Shown: positions 1-8,265 of the stretch, one piece after another | Numbering within the stretch: position 1 is the first letter of the stretch | Layout of the letters: each line of letters starts with the position of its first letter | Source: Psychromarinibacter halotolerans | GTDB lineage: Bacteria; Pseudomonadota; Alphaproteobacteria; Rhodobacterales; Rhodobacteraceae | Assembly (NCBI RefSeq): GCF_029168315.1 | Contig: NZ_JARGYD010000004.1 | Coordinates: 434,001-498,000, forward strand | Reading direction: 5' to 3' | Length of the DNA stretch: 64,000 nt | The notes under the pieces: model-generated | Seen by the model: the letters and a program-made list of their open reading frames with translations, nothing else | Database searches by the model: none | Told to the model about the DNA's origin: nothing | Program-made: the position numbers and the translations under genes

Positions 1-1184
1 GCCAGTATACCACGGGATACATCGTCCAGCGCCTTGGCCGATTTCTCGTCCATTTCAAGCGGCCGGTCAGCCAGGACGAAATACGCCTTTTCAATAAGTT
101 GCGGGAATGTCTTCGCGCGATCTTTCAGGCAGAACATCGCGCCGCGCAACGCCTGTGCATCTGCATCCGACAGGGTCGGCTCTTTTGCAGCCGCAAGGTA
201 AGCCTGGATCTCTGGAACCAGCGCGTCATCGTCCGTCGCAGCGATGTGCTGACCGGAAAGGTGTTCGAGTTTCTTCATGTCGAAGCGGGCCGCCGACTTG
301 CCGATTCCATCAAGGTCGAACCACTCTATTGCCTGCTCATCCGTGAAGAATTCGTCATCGCCGTGCGACCAGCCAAGCCGGGCCAGATAGTTGCGCATGG
401 CGGCGGCGGGGAAGCCCATCGCCTGATACTCCTCGACCCCCAGCGCGCCGTGGCGCTTTGACAGCTTCTTGCCGTCGGGGCCGTGGATCAGCGGGATGTG
501 CGCCCAGACCGGAACGTCCCATCCCATCGCGTCGTAAACCAGCATCTGTCGGGCGGCGTTGTTCAGGTGGTCATCGCCCCGGATCGCGTGGGTCACGCCC
601 ATGTCGTGATCGTCGACGACGACGGCCAGCATATAGGTCGGCGTGCCGTCCGACCGCAGCAAGATCATGTCGTCCAGCTGATCGTTCTTCACTTTGACGT
701 CGCCCTGCACCTGATCGCGGATCACGGTGACGCCGTCCAGCGGCGCCTTGACCCGGATCACGAAGGGCAGGTCGGGGTGGGTCGACGGATCGGCATCGCG
801 CCAGGGCGAGCGGAACAGGGTCGACTTGCCCTCGGCCTTCGCGGCCTCGCGGAAGGCGGCGATTTCCTCTTGCGTCGAAAAGCACTTGTAGGCCGTGCCC
901 TCGGCCAGCATCTGGTTCGCTACCTCGGCATGGCGGTCGGCGCGTTCGAACTGGCTGACGGCATCGCCATCCCAGTCGAGCCCAAGCCATTTCATGCCGC
1001 GAAAGATCGCTTCGGTCGCCTCGGGGGTTGACCGGGCACGGTCGGTGTCCTCGATCCGCAGCAGGAACTTGCCGCCCCGGCCCCGTGCATAGAGCCAGTT
1101 GAACAGCGCCGTCCGGGCGGTGCCGATGTGCATGTAGCCGGTGGGAGACGGCGCGATCCGGGTGACGACGGGGGCGTCGGTCAT
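1..1184 (-). CDS. gltX: Glutamyl-tRNA synthetase (partial, 3' end off the left edge)
   Basis: Class I aminoacyl-tRNA synthetase that charges tRNA-Glu in the cytosol; in many alphaproteobacteria a GltX also mischarges tRNA-Gln for GatCAB. Only the first 394 codons are present. Seen: start ATG at 1184-1182, protein beginning MTDAPVVTRIAPSPTG, the HIGH signature as HIGT (residues 19-22) and the KMSKS loop as KLSKR (240-244), with the usual spacing between them. The missing part would be the anticodon-binding domain. It is divergent from comEC, with 78 bases between the two start codons, so their promoters share that space. Family assignment is firm. Confidence 0.95.
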   Translation of the reverse strand, partial: MTDAPVVTRIAPSPTGYMHIGTARTALFNWLYARGRGGKFLLRIEDTDRARSTPEATEAIFRGMKWLGLDWDGDAVSQFERADRHAEVANQMLAEGTAYKCFSTQEEIAAFREAAKAEGKSTLFRSPWRDADPSTHPDLPFVIRVKAPLDGVTVIRDQVQGDVKVKNDQLDDMILLRSDGTPTYMLAVVVDDHDMGVTHAIRGDDHLNNAARQMLVYDAMGWDVPVWAHIPLIHGPDGKKLSKRHGALGVEEYQAMGFPAAAMRNYLARLGWSHGDDEFFTDEQAIEWFDLDGIGKSAARFDMKKLEHLSGQHIAATDDDALVPEIQAYLAAAKEPTLSDADAQALRGAMFCLKDRAKTFPQLIEKAYFVLADRPLEMDEKSAKALDDVSRGIL

Positions 1185-1262
1185 GGGCAACATTTACCTT
1201 TTGGAAAGGGTGCGGAACTAGGCTTGCCAGCGGTCTAGTCAATCGGGGTCAGGAGGACAAGA

Positions 1263-3287
1263 GTGGCACCCCTTCGCTGGATCGTCGACGTGGTAGAGGC
1301 TCAGCGCGGGCACCTGTTTCCGTGGGCGCCGGTGGCGTTGGGCCTTGGGATCGCGGTGTATTTTGCGCTGACGGCGGAACCGGGGCGCGTCTTGCTGGCG
1401 GGCTGTGGCGCGGCGTGTCCGTCGGCCTGCGTCGCCGCGTGGTGGCTGGGCCCGCGCTGGTCGCCGTTCCTGCTGGTTCCGGCGTTGGTGCTGGCGGGCC
1501 TGTGTCTTGGCGCGCTGCGGGCGCATGTCGTGGCGGGACCGGTGCTGGGCTTTCGCTACTACGGCGCGGTCGAGGGGCGGATCGTCAACATCGACCGGTC
1601 GGCATCCGACGCCGTGCGACTGACGTTGGACCGGGTGGTTCTGGAACGCACCGCGCCGAACCGGACGCCGCATCGGGTGCGGGTATCGCTGCACGGCACC
1701 CAAGGCTGGATCGACCCGGTCCCGGGTCTGCGCGTGATGATGACGGCGCACCTGTCGCCCCCCTCGGGCCCGACCGAACCCGGCGGTTTCGATTTTCGCC
1801 GCATGGCATGGTTCGACCGGCTGGGCGCGGTGGGCTACACCCGGACGCCGGTGCTGGCCGTCGCCCCGGCGCGCGAAGGCGCCGCCGGGCTGCGGGTGCA
1901 CCGTCTGCGCATGGCGATGTCGGCCGCGGTGCAGGCCGCCTTGCCCGGTGAGGCGGGCGCCTTCGCCGCCGCGCTGACCACGGGCGACCGATCCGGCATG
2001 AGCCGCGACACGCTGGAGGCATTGCGCGCGTCCAACCTTGCGCATCTGCTGGCGATTTCCGGGCTGCACATGGGGCTGCTGACGGGCTTTGTCTTCGCCG
2101 CCCTACGGCTGGCGATGGCACTGGCGCCCTATGCCGCGCTGCGCTGGCCGGTGAAGAAGCTGGCGGCGGCGGGCGCGCTGGCGGCGGGCGTGTTCTACTA
2201 CCTTCTGTCCGGCGGCAACGTGGCGACAGAAAGGGCGCTGATCATGATCTCGGTCATGCTGGCGGCGGTGATGCTGGACCGGCGGGCGATCACCCTGCGT
2301 TCGGTTGCCATAGCGGCGCTGATCGTGTTGTGTCTGCGCCCCGAAACGCTGCTGGAACCGGGGTTCCAGATGTCCTTTGCGGCGACGACGGCGCTGGTCG
2401 CGGTGTTCGGCGCACTGCGCGAGATGCGCCGCTGGACGCCGCCCCGGTGGGCGAGACCAGCACTGGCGGTTTTCGTCTCGTCCGCCGTGGCGGGGCTGGC
2501 GACGGCGCCGGTGGCGGCGGCCCATTTCAACCGGCTGTCGGATTACGGTCTGATCGCGAACCTGCTGGCGGTGCCGGTGATGGGTACGCTGGTGATGCCC
2601 GTGGCGGTGCTGGCGGCGGTTTGCTGGCCGCTGGGACTGGCGCCGTTGGCGCTGCGGTTGATGCAGCCCGGGCTGGACTGGATACTTGGCGTGGCGCATC
2701 GGGTGTCGGACTGGCCGGGGGCGACGACCCCGGTGGTGTCGCCCGGGCCGTGGGTGCTGCCGGTGCTGGCGCTTGGGGCGCTGTGGCTGATCCTGTGGCA
2801 GGGGCGGGCGCGGCTGGCGGGGCTGGTGCCGATGGCGGTGGCCTTCATCCTGTGGTCGCAGGCGGACCGGCCGCCGCTGCTGATTTCGGACACCGGCGGG
2901 CTGGTCGGGGTGATGACGGACACCGGCCGCGCCTTGTCCAAGCCAAGGGGCGAAGGTTTCGTCGCCCTCAGTTGGCTGGAAAACGACGGCGACGCGGCGG
3001 CGCAGGAGGACGCCTTTGCCCGCCCCGCGATGGAGGCCGGATTGTTCGATCTGGACGGCCGCACCGTGTTGCATGTCACCGGGCGCGATGCCGCCGCGCG
3101 CGCGGACGCTGGATGCCGGACAGCCTCGCTTGTGATCCTGTCGACCGAGGACGAGGTGGCGGGCCCCTGCATCCTGATCAACGAAAAAAGGCTCCGGGAA
3201 ACCGGAGCCTTGGCCGTCTATCCCGACGGCGGCGTTCTAAGGCTGGTCGGCGCGCAGGACGGTGCGCGCCGCCTGTGGTCTCAGTAG
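1263..3287 (+). CDS. comEC: ComEC/Rec2-family DNA uptake channel protein
   Basis: Inner-membrane channel of natural transformation that passes single-stranded DNA into the cytosol in competent bacteria. The 674-residue protein (GTG start at 1263) has N-terminal membrane segments, a soluble DUF4131-type region around residues 50-200, and then the multi-helix competence core, including the stretch LAISGLHMGLL. The last ~150 residues contain no HxHxDH metallo-beta-lactamase motif, so this is the short form without the C-terminal nuclease-like domain. Its last 7 bases overlap the convergent lexA gene, and its 3' coding region carries what looks like the lexA terminator. Whether the organism is transformable cannot be judged here. 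Confidence 0.88.
   Translation: MAPLRWIVDVVEAQRGHLFPWAPVALGLGIAVYFALTAEPGRVLLAGCGAACPSACVAAWWLGPRWSPFLLVPALVLAGLCLGALRAHVVAGPVLGFRYYGAVEGRIVNIDRSASDAVRLTLDRVVLERTAPNRTPHRVRVSLHGTQGWIDPVPGLRVMMTAHLSPPSGPTEPGGFDFRRMAWFDRLGAVGYTRTPVLAVAPAREGAAGLRVHRLRMAMSAAVQAALPGEAGAFAAALTTGDRSGMSRDTLEALRASNLAHLLAISGLHMGLLTGFVFAALRLAMALAPYAALRWPVKKLAAAGALAAGVFYYLLSGGNVATERALIMISVMLAAVMLDRRAITLRSVAIAALIVLCLRPETLLEPGFQMSFAATTALVAVFGALREMRRWTPPRWARPALAVFVSSAVAGLATAPVAAAHFNRLSDYGLIANLLAVPVMGTLVMPVAVLAAVCWPLGLAPLALRLMQPGLDWILGVAHRVSDWPGATTPVVSPGPWVLPVLALGALWLILWQGRARLAGLVPMAVAFILWSQADRPPLLISDTGGLVGVMTDTGRALSKPRGEGFVALSWLENDGDAAAQEDAFARPAMEAGLFDLDGRTVLHVTGRDAAARADAGCRTASLVILSTEDEVAGPCILINEKRLRETGALAVYPDGGVLRLVGAQDGARRLWSQ
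3188..3211 (-). terminator. Intrinsic terminator of lexA, inside comEC coding sequence
   Basis: On the minus strand a perfect 10-bp stem (AAGGCTCCGG / CCGGAGCCTT) with a 4-base loop is followed directly by six T (complement of 3184-3189). It lies about 70 bases after the lexA stop codon, within codons of comEC. On the plus strand the stem is not followed by T, so it should stop only lexA transcripts. Confidence 0.8.
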
Positions 3288-3967
3288 GTGCGGATCAGCC
3301 CGACAAGGCGACCCTGCACCTTCACCTGATCCTCGCGGAACACGCGGGTCTCATAGGCCGGGTTCGCGGCTTCCAGCGCGACGGCAGAGCCCTTGCGGCG
3401 GAACCGCTTCAGCGTAGCCTCGTGCCCTTCGACCAGCGCGACGACGATGTCGCCGTTGTCGGCGGCGTTGGTTTCGCGGATCACCACGATGTCGCCGTCG
3501 TTGATGCCGACGTCGATCATCGAATCCCCTTTGACCTCAAGCGCATAGTGGTGCGCCGGCCCGGTGACCATGCCGCCGGGGACGGACACGTTGTGTTCGA
3601 CGTGGGAAATCGCCTCGATCGGGACACCGGCGGCGATGCGGCCCATCAGGGGCACATCCAGCGCGCCGCCGCTTTCGACCGGCATGGACGAGGCAGGTGG
3701 TTCCGACCGGCTGCCTTCGATGACGCGGGGGGTGAACCCGTTCTTTTCCAGCGCCTCGGGCAGCTTCACGATCTCGATCGCGCGGGCCCGGTGGGCAAGG
3801 CGGCGGATGAAGCCGCGTTCTTCCAGCGCGGTGATCAGGCGGTGGATGCCGGATTTCGAGCGCAGGTCCAGCGCATCCTTCATCTCGTCGAAGGACGGCG
3901 GCACGCCATCGCGCTGCATCCGGCGGTTAATGAACTCCAGTAGTTCCAGCTGCTTCTTGGTCAGCAT
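3281..3967 (-). CDS. lexA: LexA SOS repressor
   Basis: Transcriptional repressor of the SOS response that self-cleaves when RecA filaments form. Seen in the 228-residue protein: N-terminal winged helix (about 1-65), the Ala113-Gly114 cleavage bond in the IAAG loop, catalytic Ser149 (GDSM) and Lys187 (TLKRF), and a C-terminal S24-type peptidase fold. The start at 3967 (MLTKKQLELL) is preferred over an upstream in-frame ATG at 4060, because it matches the family N-terminus and leaves the SOS boxes (4021-4046) upstream as an operator. It is the last gene of the minus-strand run after moeA, but has its own operator and terminator. Confidence 0.96.
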   Translation of the reverse strand: MLTKKQLELLEFINRRMQRDGVPPSFDEMKDALDLRSKSGIHRLITALEERGFIRRLAHRARAIEIVKLPEALEKNGFTPRVIEGSRSEPPASSMPVESGGALDVPLMGRIAAGVPIEAISHVEHNVSVPGGMVTGPAHHYALEVKGDSMIDVGINDGDIVVIRETNAADNGDIVVALVEGHEATLKRFRRKGSAVALEAANPAYETRVFREDQVKVQGRLVGLIRTY

Positions 3968-4020
3968 TGTCTCACCCCATTCGAAATGCACGCGCCGAAG
4001 CGGTCTGCTGCGGGCCATGC

Positions 4021-4046
4021 GTTCATTAAATGTTCTATGCGCGTTC
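4021..4046 (-). promoter_or_regulatory. LexA operator: three in-register GTTC half-sites
   Basis: GTTC occurs at 4021-4024, 4032-4035 and 4043-4046, each separated by exactly 7 bases. The alphaproteobacterial LexA box is GTTC-N7-GTTC, so two overlapping boxes share the middle half-site. The array lies 54-79 bases upstream of the lexA start, in the short gap after moeA, which fits autoregulation of lexA. Confidence 0.85.
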
Positions 4047-4089
4047 CCGCTATGTGTCAACGGTCATGCGAATCACTTGCACGGCGGGA

Positions 4090-5262
4090 TCAGAGAGGGA
4101 TGTAGTCGACCATTTCGCCCGCGCGGCGCGGGCCGTCATGCGGCGGGCGTACCAAAAGTGCGTCGGCAGCGGCCAGCACGGTCAGCAGCGAACTGTCCTG
4201 ACGGTCATACGGCGCGATGCCCCCGGCGCTGAGTTTCGCGCGCATGTAGTGTTCGCGCGGCCCGTTCTGGCCGATGTCCGCATCCAGCGGCCGTTGCAGG
4301 CGCGGGGCGGGGCCGGTGCCAAGGCCCAGCATCGCGCGCAGGACTGGCAGCAGGAAGACCTGTCCGCAGACCATGGAAGACACCGGGTTGCCCGGCAACC
4401 CGATCAGGGTGGACCCACCCATGTGCCCGGCCATCAGCGGTTTGCCCGGCCGCATCGCGACTTTGTAGAAGCTGCGGTCCAGCCCCATCTCTTCGGCCGC
4501 CGGGGCGACAAGGTCGTGGTCGCCGACCGACGCACCACCGATGGTGACGATCAGGTCCGCGTCCGCCGCCAGCGTGAAGGCGGTGCGCAGCGACGGCAGG
4601 TTGTCGCGGGCGATGGGCAGCAGGCGAGCCTCTGCGCCCGCGGCGTCCAGCATGGCCTTCAGCCCGAACGAGTTGGACGCGATAATCTGGTCGCGCGACG
4701 GGGTTTCACCGGGCATCACCAGCTCGTCCCCGGTGGCGATCAACGCGACGACGGGGCGGCGGCGGACGGGGACGTCGGCGATGTTCATCGCCGCAAGCAA
4801 CGCCACATCCTGCGGGCCAAGGCGGCGGGGCGCCTGAACGACCGAACCGGCGCGAAAGTCGCCGCCTGCGGGGCGCACGTAGACCTGCGGATCAAGATCG
4901 TCCTGCAACACGATGGTATCGCCGTCGCGCGCGGTATCTTCCTGAATCACCACGCGGTCGGCGCCCTCGGGCACCGGTGCGCCGGTAAAGATGCGGACAG
5001 CCTCGCCGGCCCCGACATTGCCGTCATAGCCATGCCCGGCAGCGGATTCTCCGACCACGCGGAACGTCGCGCCGGGGCGCACCTCGTCGGCCTTTACCGC
5101 ATAGCCGTCCATCGCCGAGGCGGGAAACGGCGGCTGGTCGCGCAGGGCGGTGACGTCGGCCGCCAGCACGCGACCGGCGGCGCGGTCAAGCGGAACCGTC
5201 TCGGTCTCTGCGACAGTGACCAGCGCGAAGAGTTCGGCCAAAGCCTCGTCGACGGTGATCAT
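4090..5262 (-). CDS. moeA: Molybdopterin molybdenumtransferase
   Basis: Inserts molybdate into adenylated molybdopterin, the last step of Mo-cofactor synthesis, in the cytosol. The 390-residue protein has the MoeA N-terminal domains, the MoCF-biosynthesis core with GGASVGDHD, and the C-terminal segment with MRPGKP and GLPGNP. Length is normal for the family. Its start overlaps the moaC stop (ATGA), which indicates translational coupling. The window also holds a molybdenum hydroxylase-type large subunit (31883-34168) that would need this cofactor. Confidence 0.95.
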   Translation of the reverse strand: MITVDEALAELFALVTVAETETVPLDRAAGRVLAADVTALRDQPPFPASAMDGYAVKADEVRPGATFRVVGESAAGHGYDGNVGAGEAVRIFTGAPVPEGADRVVIQEDTARDGDTIVLQDDLDPQVYVRPAGGDFRAGSVVQAPRRLGPQDVALLAAMNIADVPVRRRPVVALIATGDELVMPGETPSRDQIIASNSFGLKAMLDAAGAEARLLPIARDNLPSLRTAFTLAADADLIVTIGGASVGDHDLVAPAAEEMGLDRSFYKVAMRPGKPLMAGHMGGSTLIGLPGNPVSSMVCGQVFLLPVLRAMLGLGTGPAPRLQRPLDADIGQNGPREHYMRAKLSAGGIAPYDRQDSSLLTVLAAADALLVRPPHDGPRRAGEMVDYIPL

Positions 5263-5735
5263 GGGGCCTCGTAACGTCCCGATTTGCCGCCTTCTTTCAG
5301 CAGCAGGTGGATGTCCGAGATCACCATGTCCTTCTGCGCCGCCTTCACCATGTCGTACACGGTCAGGCAGGCGGTGCTGACGGCGGTCAGCGCCTCCATC
5401 TCGACGCCGGTCTGGCCGGTCGTCTTGACGGTGGCCTGCACGCGCAGTCCGGGCAGGCTGTCATCCGGGGTGACGTCGACCGACACCTTGGTGACGGGCA
5501 GGGGATGGCACAGCGGGATCAGGTCAGAGGTGCGCTTTGCCCCCATGATCCCGGCCAGCCGTGCGACGCCAGCGACGTCGCCCTTCTTGGCGCGCCCCTC
5601 GGTGATCAGGGCCAGGGTCTCGGGCGACATGATCACGCAGCCTTCGGCCACGGCCGTGCGCGAGGTGACGGCCTTGTCGGACACGTCCACCATGTGGGCG
5701 TCGCCCTTGGCGTCGAAATGGGTCAGTTCGGCCAT
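5259..5735 (-). CDS. moaC: Cyclic pyranopterin monophosphate synthase
   Basis: Converts the MoaA product 3',8-cyclo-7,8-dihydro-GTP to cyclic pyranopterin monophosphate in molybdopterin synthesis. The 158-residue protein is full length and carries the conserved stretches MVDVSDK, KRTSDLIPLCHPL, GVEMEALTAVS and YDMVKA. It overlaps trpC upstream and moeA downstream by a few bases each, making it part of a coupled trp/mo-cofactor transcription unit. This gene order is familiar from Rhodobacterales. Confidence 0.96.
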   Translation of the reverse strand: MAELTHFDAKGDAHMVDVSDKAVTSRTAVAEGCVIMSPETLALITEGRAKKGDVAGVARLAGIMGAKRTSDLIPLCHPLPVTKVSVDVTPDDSLPGLRVQATVKTTGQTGVEMEALTAVSTACLTVYDMVKAAQKDMVISDIHLLLKEGGKSGRYEAP

Positions 5736-6538
5736 CAGGCGGGCACCGGGTCGGCCAGCAACGCGCCGGTGGCGGCGGCCACGTCGTCCTGCCGCATCAG
5801 GCTTTCGCCGATCAGGAACGCCCGCGCGCCGTACTGCGCCATGTCGGCAAGGTCGGCGGGGGTGAAAAGGCCCGATTCCGAGATCAGGAACCGGTCGTCC
5901 GGCACCCGTTTCGACAGCTCGCGCGTGGTGTCCAGCGTCGTCTCGAAGGTCTTGAGGTTGCGGTTGTTGATGCCCAGCAGCGGCGACTTCAGCGCCAGCG
6001 CGCGGTCCAGTTCCTCGCCGTCGTGCACCTCGATCAGCACGTCCATGCCCCAGCCGAAGGCGGCATCCTCAAGCTCGGCGGCTTGTGCGTCGGACACGCT
6101 GGCAAGGATGATCAGGATGCAGTCGGCGTGCAGCGCGCGGGCCTCGGCCACCTGGTAGGTGTCGTACATGAAGTCCTTGCGCAGCGCCGGCAGCGACACC
6201 GCCGACCGCGCGGCGGTCAGAAACTCGTCGGCGCCCTGAAAGCTGGGGCCGTCGGTCAGCACCGACAGGCAGGTCGCGCCGCCCGCCTCGTAGGCGCGGG
6301 CCAGTGCGGGCGGGTCGAAATCGGGGCGGATCAAGCCCTTGGAGGGGCTCGCCTTCTTGATTTCGGCGATCAGGCCATAGCCCGTCGTCGCCGCGTCGCG
6401 CAGGCGGTCGGCAAAGCCGCGCACCGGCGGCGCGGCGCGGGCCGTGTCCTCGACATCCGCCAGCGGGCGGGCGGCTTTGCAGGCCGCGATATGGTCAAGC
6501 TTGTAGGCCTTGATCCGGTCCAGAACGTTGCCGCTCAT
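5735..6538 (-). CDS. trpC: Indole-3-glycerol phosphate synthase
   Basis: Closes the indole ring from carboxyphenylamino-deoxyribulose phosphate in tryptophan synthesis. The 267-residue TIM barrel shows IAEIKKASPSKG near the N-terminus, LLGINNRNLKTF in the middle and ISESG near the end. The start at 6538 (MSGNVLDRIKAYK) is chosen because it overlaps the trpD stop by 4 bases and matches the family N-terminus; longer in-frame readings run through trpD. It is a stand-alone TrpC, not fused to TrpF. Confidence 0.96.
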   Translation of the reverse strand: MSGNVLDRIKAYKLDHIAACKAARPLADVEDTARAAPPVRGFADRLRDAATTGYGLIAEIKKASPSKGLIRPDFDPPALARAYEAGGATCLSVLTDGPSFQGADEFLTAARSAVSLPALRKDFMYDTYQVAEARALHADCILIILASVSDAQAAELEDAAFGWGMDVLIEVHDGEELDRALALKSPLLGINNRNLKTFETTLDTTRELSKRVPDDRFLISESGLFTPADLADMAQYGARAFLIGESLMRQDDVAAATGALLADPVPA

Positions 6539-7554
6539 GCTGCCTCCGTCGTGGCTTTCGCCAGTGCTTCCACTTTCGCGCGGGCGGCGCCGCTGTCGAT
6601 GCTTTCCGCCGCCATGTCCGCGCCTTCCTTCAGGTCGCCCGCCTTCTCGGCCATCAGCAGGGCCGCGGCAGAGTTCAGCAACACCGCATCGCGATAGGCC
6701 GACGTCGTGCCGTTCAGCAAATCGCGGAAGGCGGCGGCGTTCTCGGCGGGCGTGCCGCCGATGATGTCCTCGAAGGGATGTACGGGCAGGCCGGCATCCT
6801 CGGGCGAGACTTCGAATTCGGTCACGTCGCCGTCTTTCAGCGCGGCGACCCATGACACGCCCGCAATCGACAGCTCGTCAGTGCCGTCGGACCCGTGAAC
6901 CAGCCACGCGGCATCGGAGCCAAGCGTCTTCAGCGTCTCGGCCATCGGGCGAATGATCTCGCGCGAGAACGCGCCGGTCAGCTGGCGCTTTACCCCGGCG
7001 GGGTTGGTCAGCGGCCCAAGGATGTTGAAGATCGTGCGCGTCCCCAGCTCGGCGCGGGTGGGGCCGACATGGGCCATCGCCGGGTGGTGCATCGGGGCCA
7101 TCATGAAACCGATACCGGTTTCGGCCATCGCCTTTTCCACCGCCTCGGCGGGCAGCATCACCTGCACGCCCATCTGGCTTAGCGCGTCGGCAGAGCCGGA
7201 CTTGGACGACAGGTTGCGGTTACCGTGCTTGGCGACGGGAACCCCCGCGCCGGCCACTACGAAGGCGGTCGCGGTCGAGATGTTCAGCGTGCCCTTGCCG
7301 TCGCCGCCGGTGCCGACGATGTCGATGGCGCCTTCGGGCGCGGTCACCTTGTGGCATTTTGCGCGCATCACGGCGGCGGCGGCGGCGAATTCCTCGACCG
7401 TCTCGCCGCGCGTCCGCAGCGCCATAAGCAGGCCGCCGATCTGGCTGGGCGTCGCCTCGCCCGCGAACAGGATCTGGAAGGCTTTCTCGGCCTCTTCGCG
7501 GGTCAGCGGACGCTCGGCGGCGGCGCCGATCAGCGGTTTCAGGGCGTCGCTCAT
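6535..7554 (-). CDS. trpD: Anthranilate phosphoribosyltransferase
   Basis: Transfers phosphoribosyl from PRPP to anthranilate in tryptophan synthesis. The 339-residue protein contains the glycine-rich PRPP loop GTGGDGKGTLNIST and the following KHGNRNLSSKSGSAD segment. The start at 7554 (MSDALKPLIG) overlaps the trpG stop codon by 4 bases; upstream in-frame codons lie inside trpG and are rejected. Sits between trpG and trpC in a fully overlapping trio. Confidence 0.96.
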   Translation of the reverse strand: MSDALKPLIGAAAERPLTREEAEKAFQILFAGEATPSQIGGLLMALRTRGETVEEFAAAAAVMRAKCHKVTAPEGAIDIVGTGGDGKGTLNISTATAFVVAGAGVPVAKHGNRNLSSKSGSADALSQMGVQVMLPAEAVEKAMAETGIGFMMAPMHHPAMAHVGPTRAELGTRTIFNILGPLTNPAGVKRQLTGAFSREIIRPMAETLKTLGSDAAWLVHGSDGTDELSIAGVSWVAALKDGDVTEFEVSPEDAGLPVHPFEDIIGGTPAENAAAFRDLLNGTTSAYRDAVLLNSAAALLMAEKAGDLKEGADMAAESIDSGAARAKVEALAKATTEAA

Positions 7555-8132
7555 GCCGCCTCCGGCACGCGGTTCAGGAAGTTTTGCATCAGCTTGTGGC
7601 CATGCTCCGTAGCAATCGATTCCGGGTGGAACTGGACGCCCTCGATGGGCAGCTCGCGGTGGCGCAGACCCATGATCACGCCGTCCTCCAGCCACGCCGT
7701 GATTTCCAGTTCAGGGGGCAGGCTGTCGCGTTCCACCACCAGCGAGTGATAGCGCGTCGCCTTGAAGGGCGAGGGGAGGCCTTCGAAAACGCCGGTGTTG
7801 TTGTGCAGCACCGTGCCCATCTTGCCGTGCACGATCTCGTGGCAGCGTACCACCTTGCCGCCAAAGGCCTGACCGATGGTCTGGTGGCCAAGGCAGACGC
7901 CCATCAGCGGTGTCTTCGTCTCGGCCGCGGCGGCGGTCAGCGCAAGGCAGATGCCCGCGTCGTCGGGTGTGGCGGGGCCGGGGGACAGTAGTATCCCGTC
8001 GGGCTTCATCGCCATTGCGTCCTGCACGTTCAGAGCGTCGTTGCGGCGCACGACCACGTCGGCGCCAAGTTCGCCCAGATAGTGCGCGAGATTGTAGGTG
8101 AAACTGTCGTAGTTATCGATCAGCAGGATCAT
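7551..8132 (-). CDS. trpG: Anthranilate synthase component II (glutamine amidotransferase)
   Basis: Supplies ammonia from glutamine to TrpE for anthranilate formation, and may also serve PabB in folate synthesis. The 193-residue class I amidotransferase has the nucleophile cysteine in GVCLGHQ and the His/Glu pair in VQFHPES. It is the first gene of the trpGDC-moaC-moeA run. Its partner trpE lies 2 kb away on the same strand, separated by a gene on the opposite strand. I searched the 133-base upstream gap for a tandem-Trp leader and found none. Confidence 0.95.
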   Translation of the reverse strand: MILLIDNYDSFTYNLAHYLGELGADVVVRRNDALNVQDAMAMKPDGILLSPGPATPDDAGICLALTAAAAETKTPLMGVCLGHQTIGQAFGGKVVRCHEIVHGKMGTVLHNNTGVFEGLPSPFKATRYHSLVVERDSLPPELEITAWLEDGVIMGLRHRELPIEGVQFHPESIATEHGHKLMQNFLNRVPEAA

Positions 8133-8265
8133 GTGCGGCCCGGCCTGTTACGGCTTCCGTTAGGGGGTGCCCCCGGTTTTTCATCGCGCTATACATGCTC
8201 AGAGGCCGGGCCGAGGGTCAAGGTGCCCGGCGCAATAACAATGAGGCGCGAGGGGGCGTGGGCAC

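Noticed and set aside
2330..3943. 537-codon frame running across the comEC/lexA junction
   Set aside because: Out of frame with comEC and antisense to lexA; Gly/Ala/Arg-rich nonsense.
8163..8181. GGGGGTGCCCCC hairpin followed by GGTTTTT between trpG and the deacetylase-like gene
   Set aside because: It looks like a plus-strand terminator, but no plus-strand gene ends upstream and the loop would be very tight; possibly chance.
8133..8265. Possible trp leader upstream of trpG
   Set aside because: Searched for adjacent TGG codons with a following terminator hairpin on the minus strand; none found. The 200 bases before trpE were also negative.
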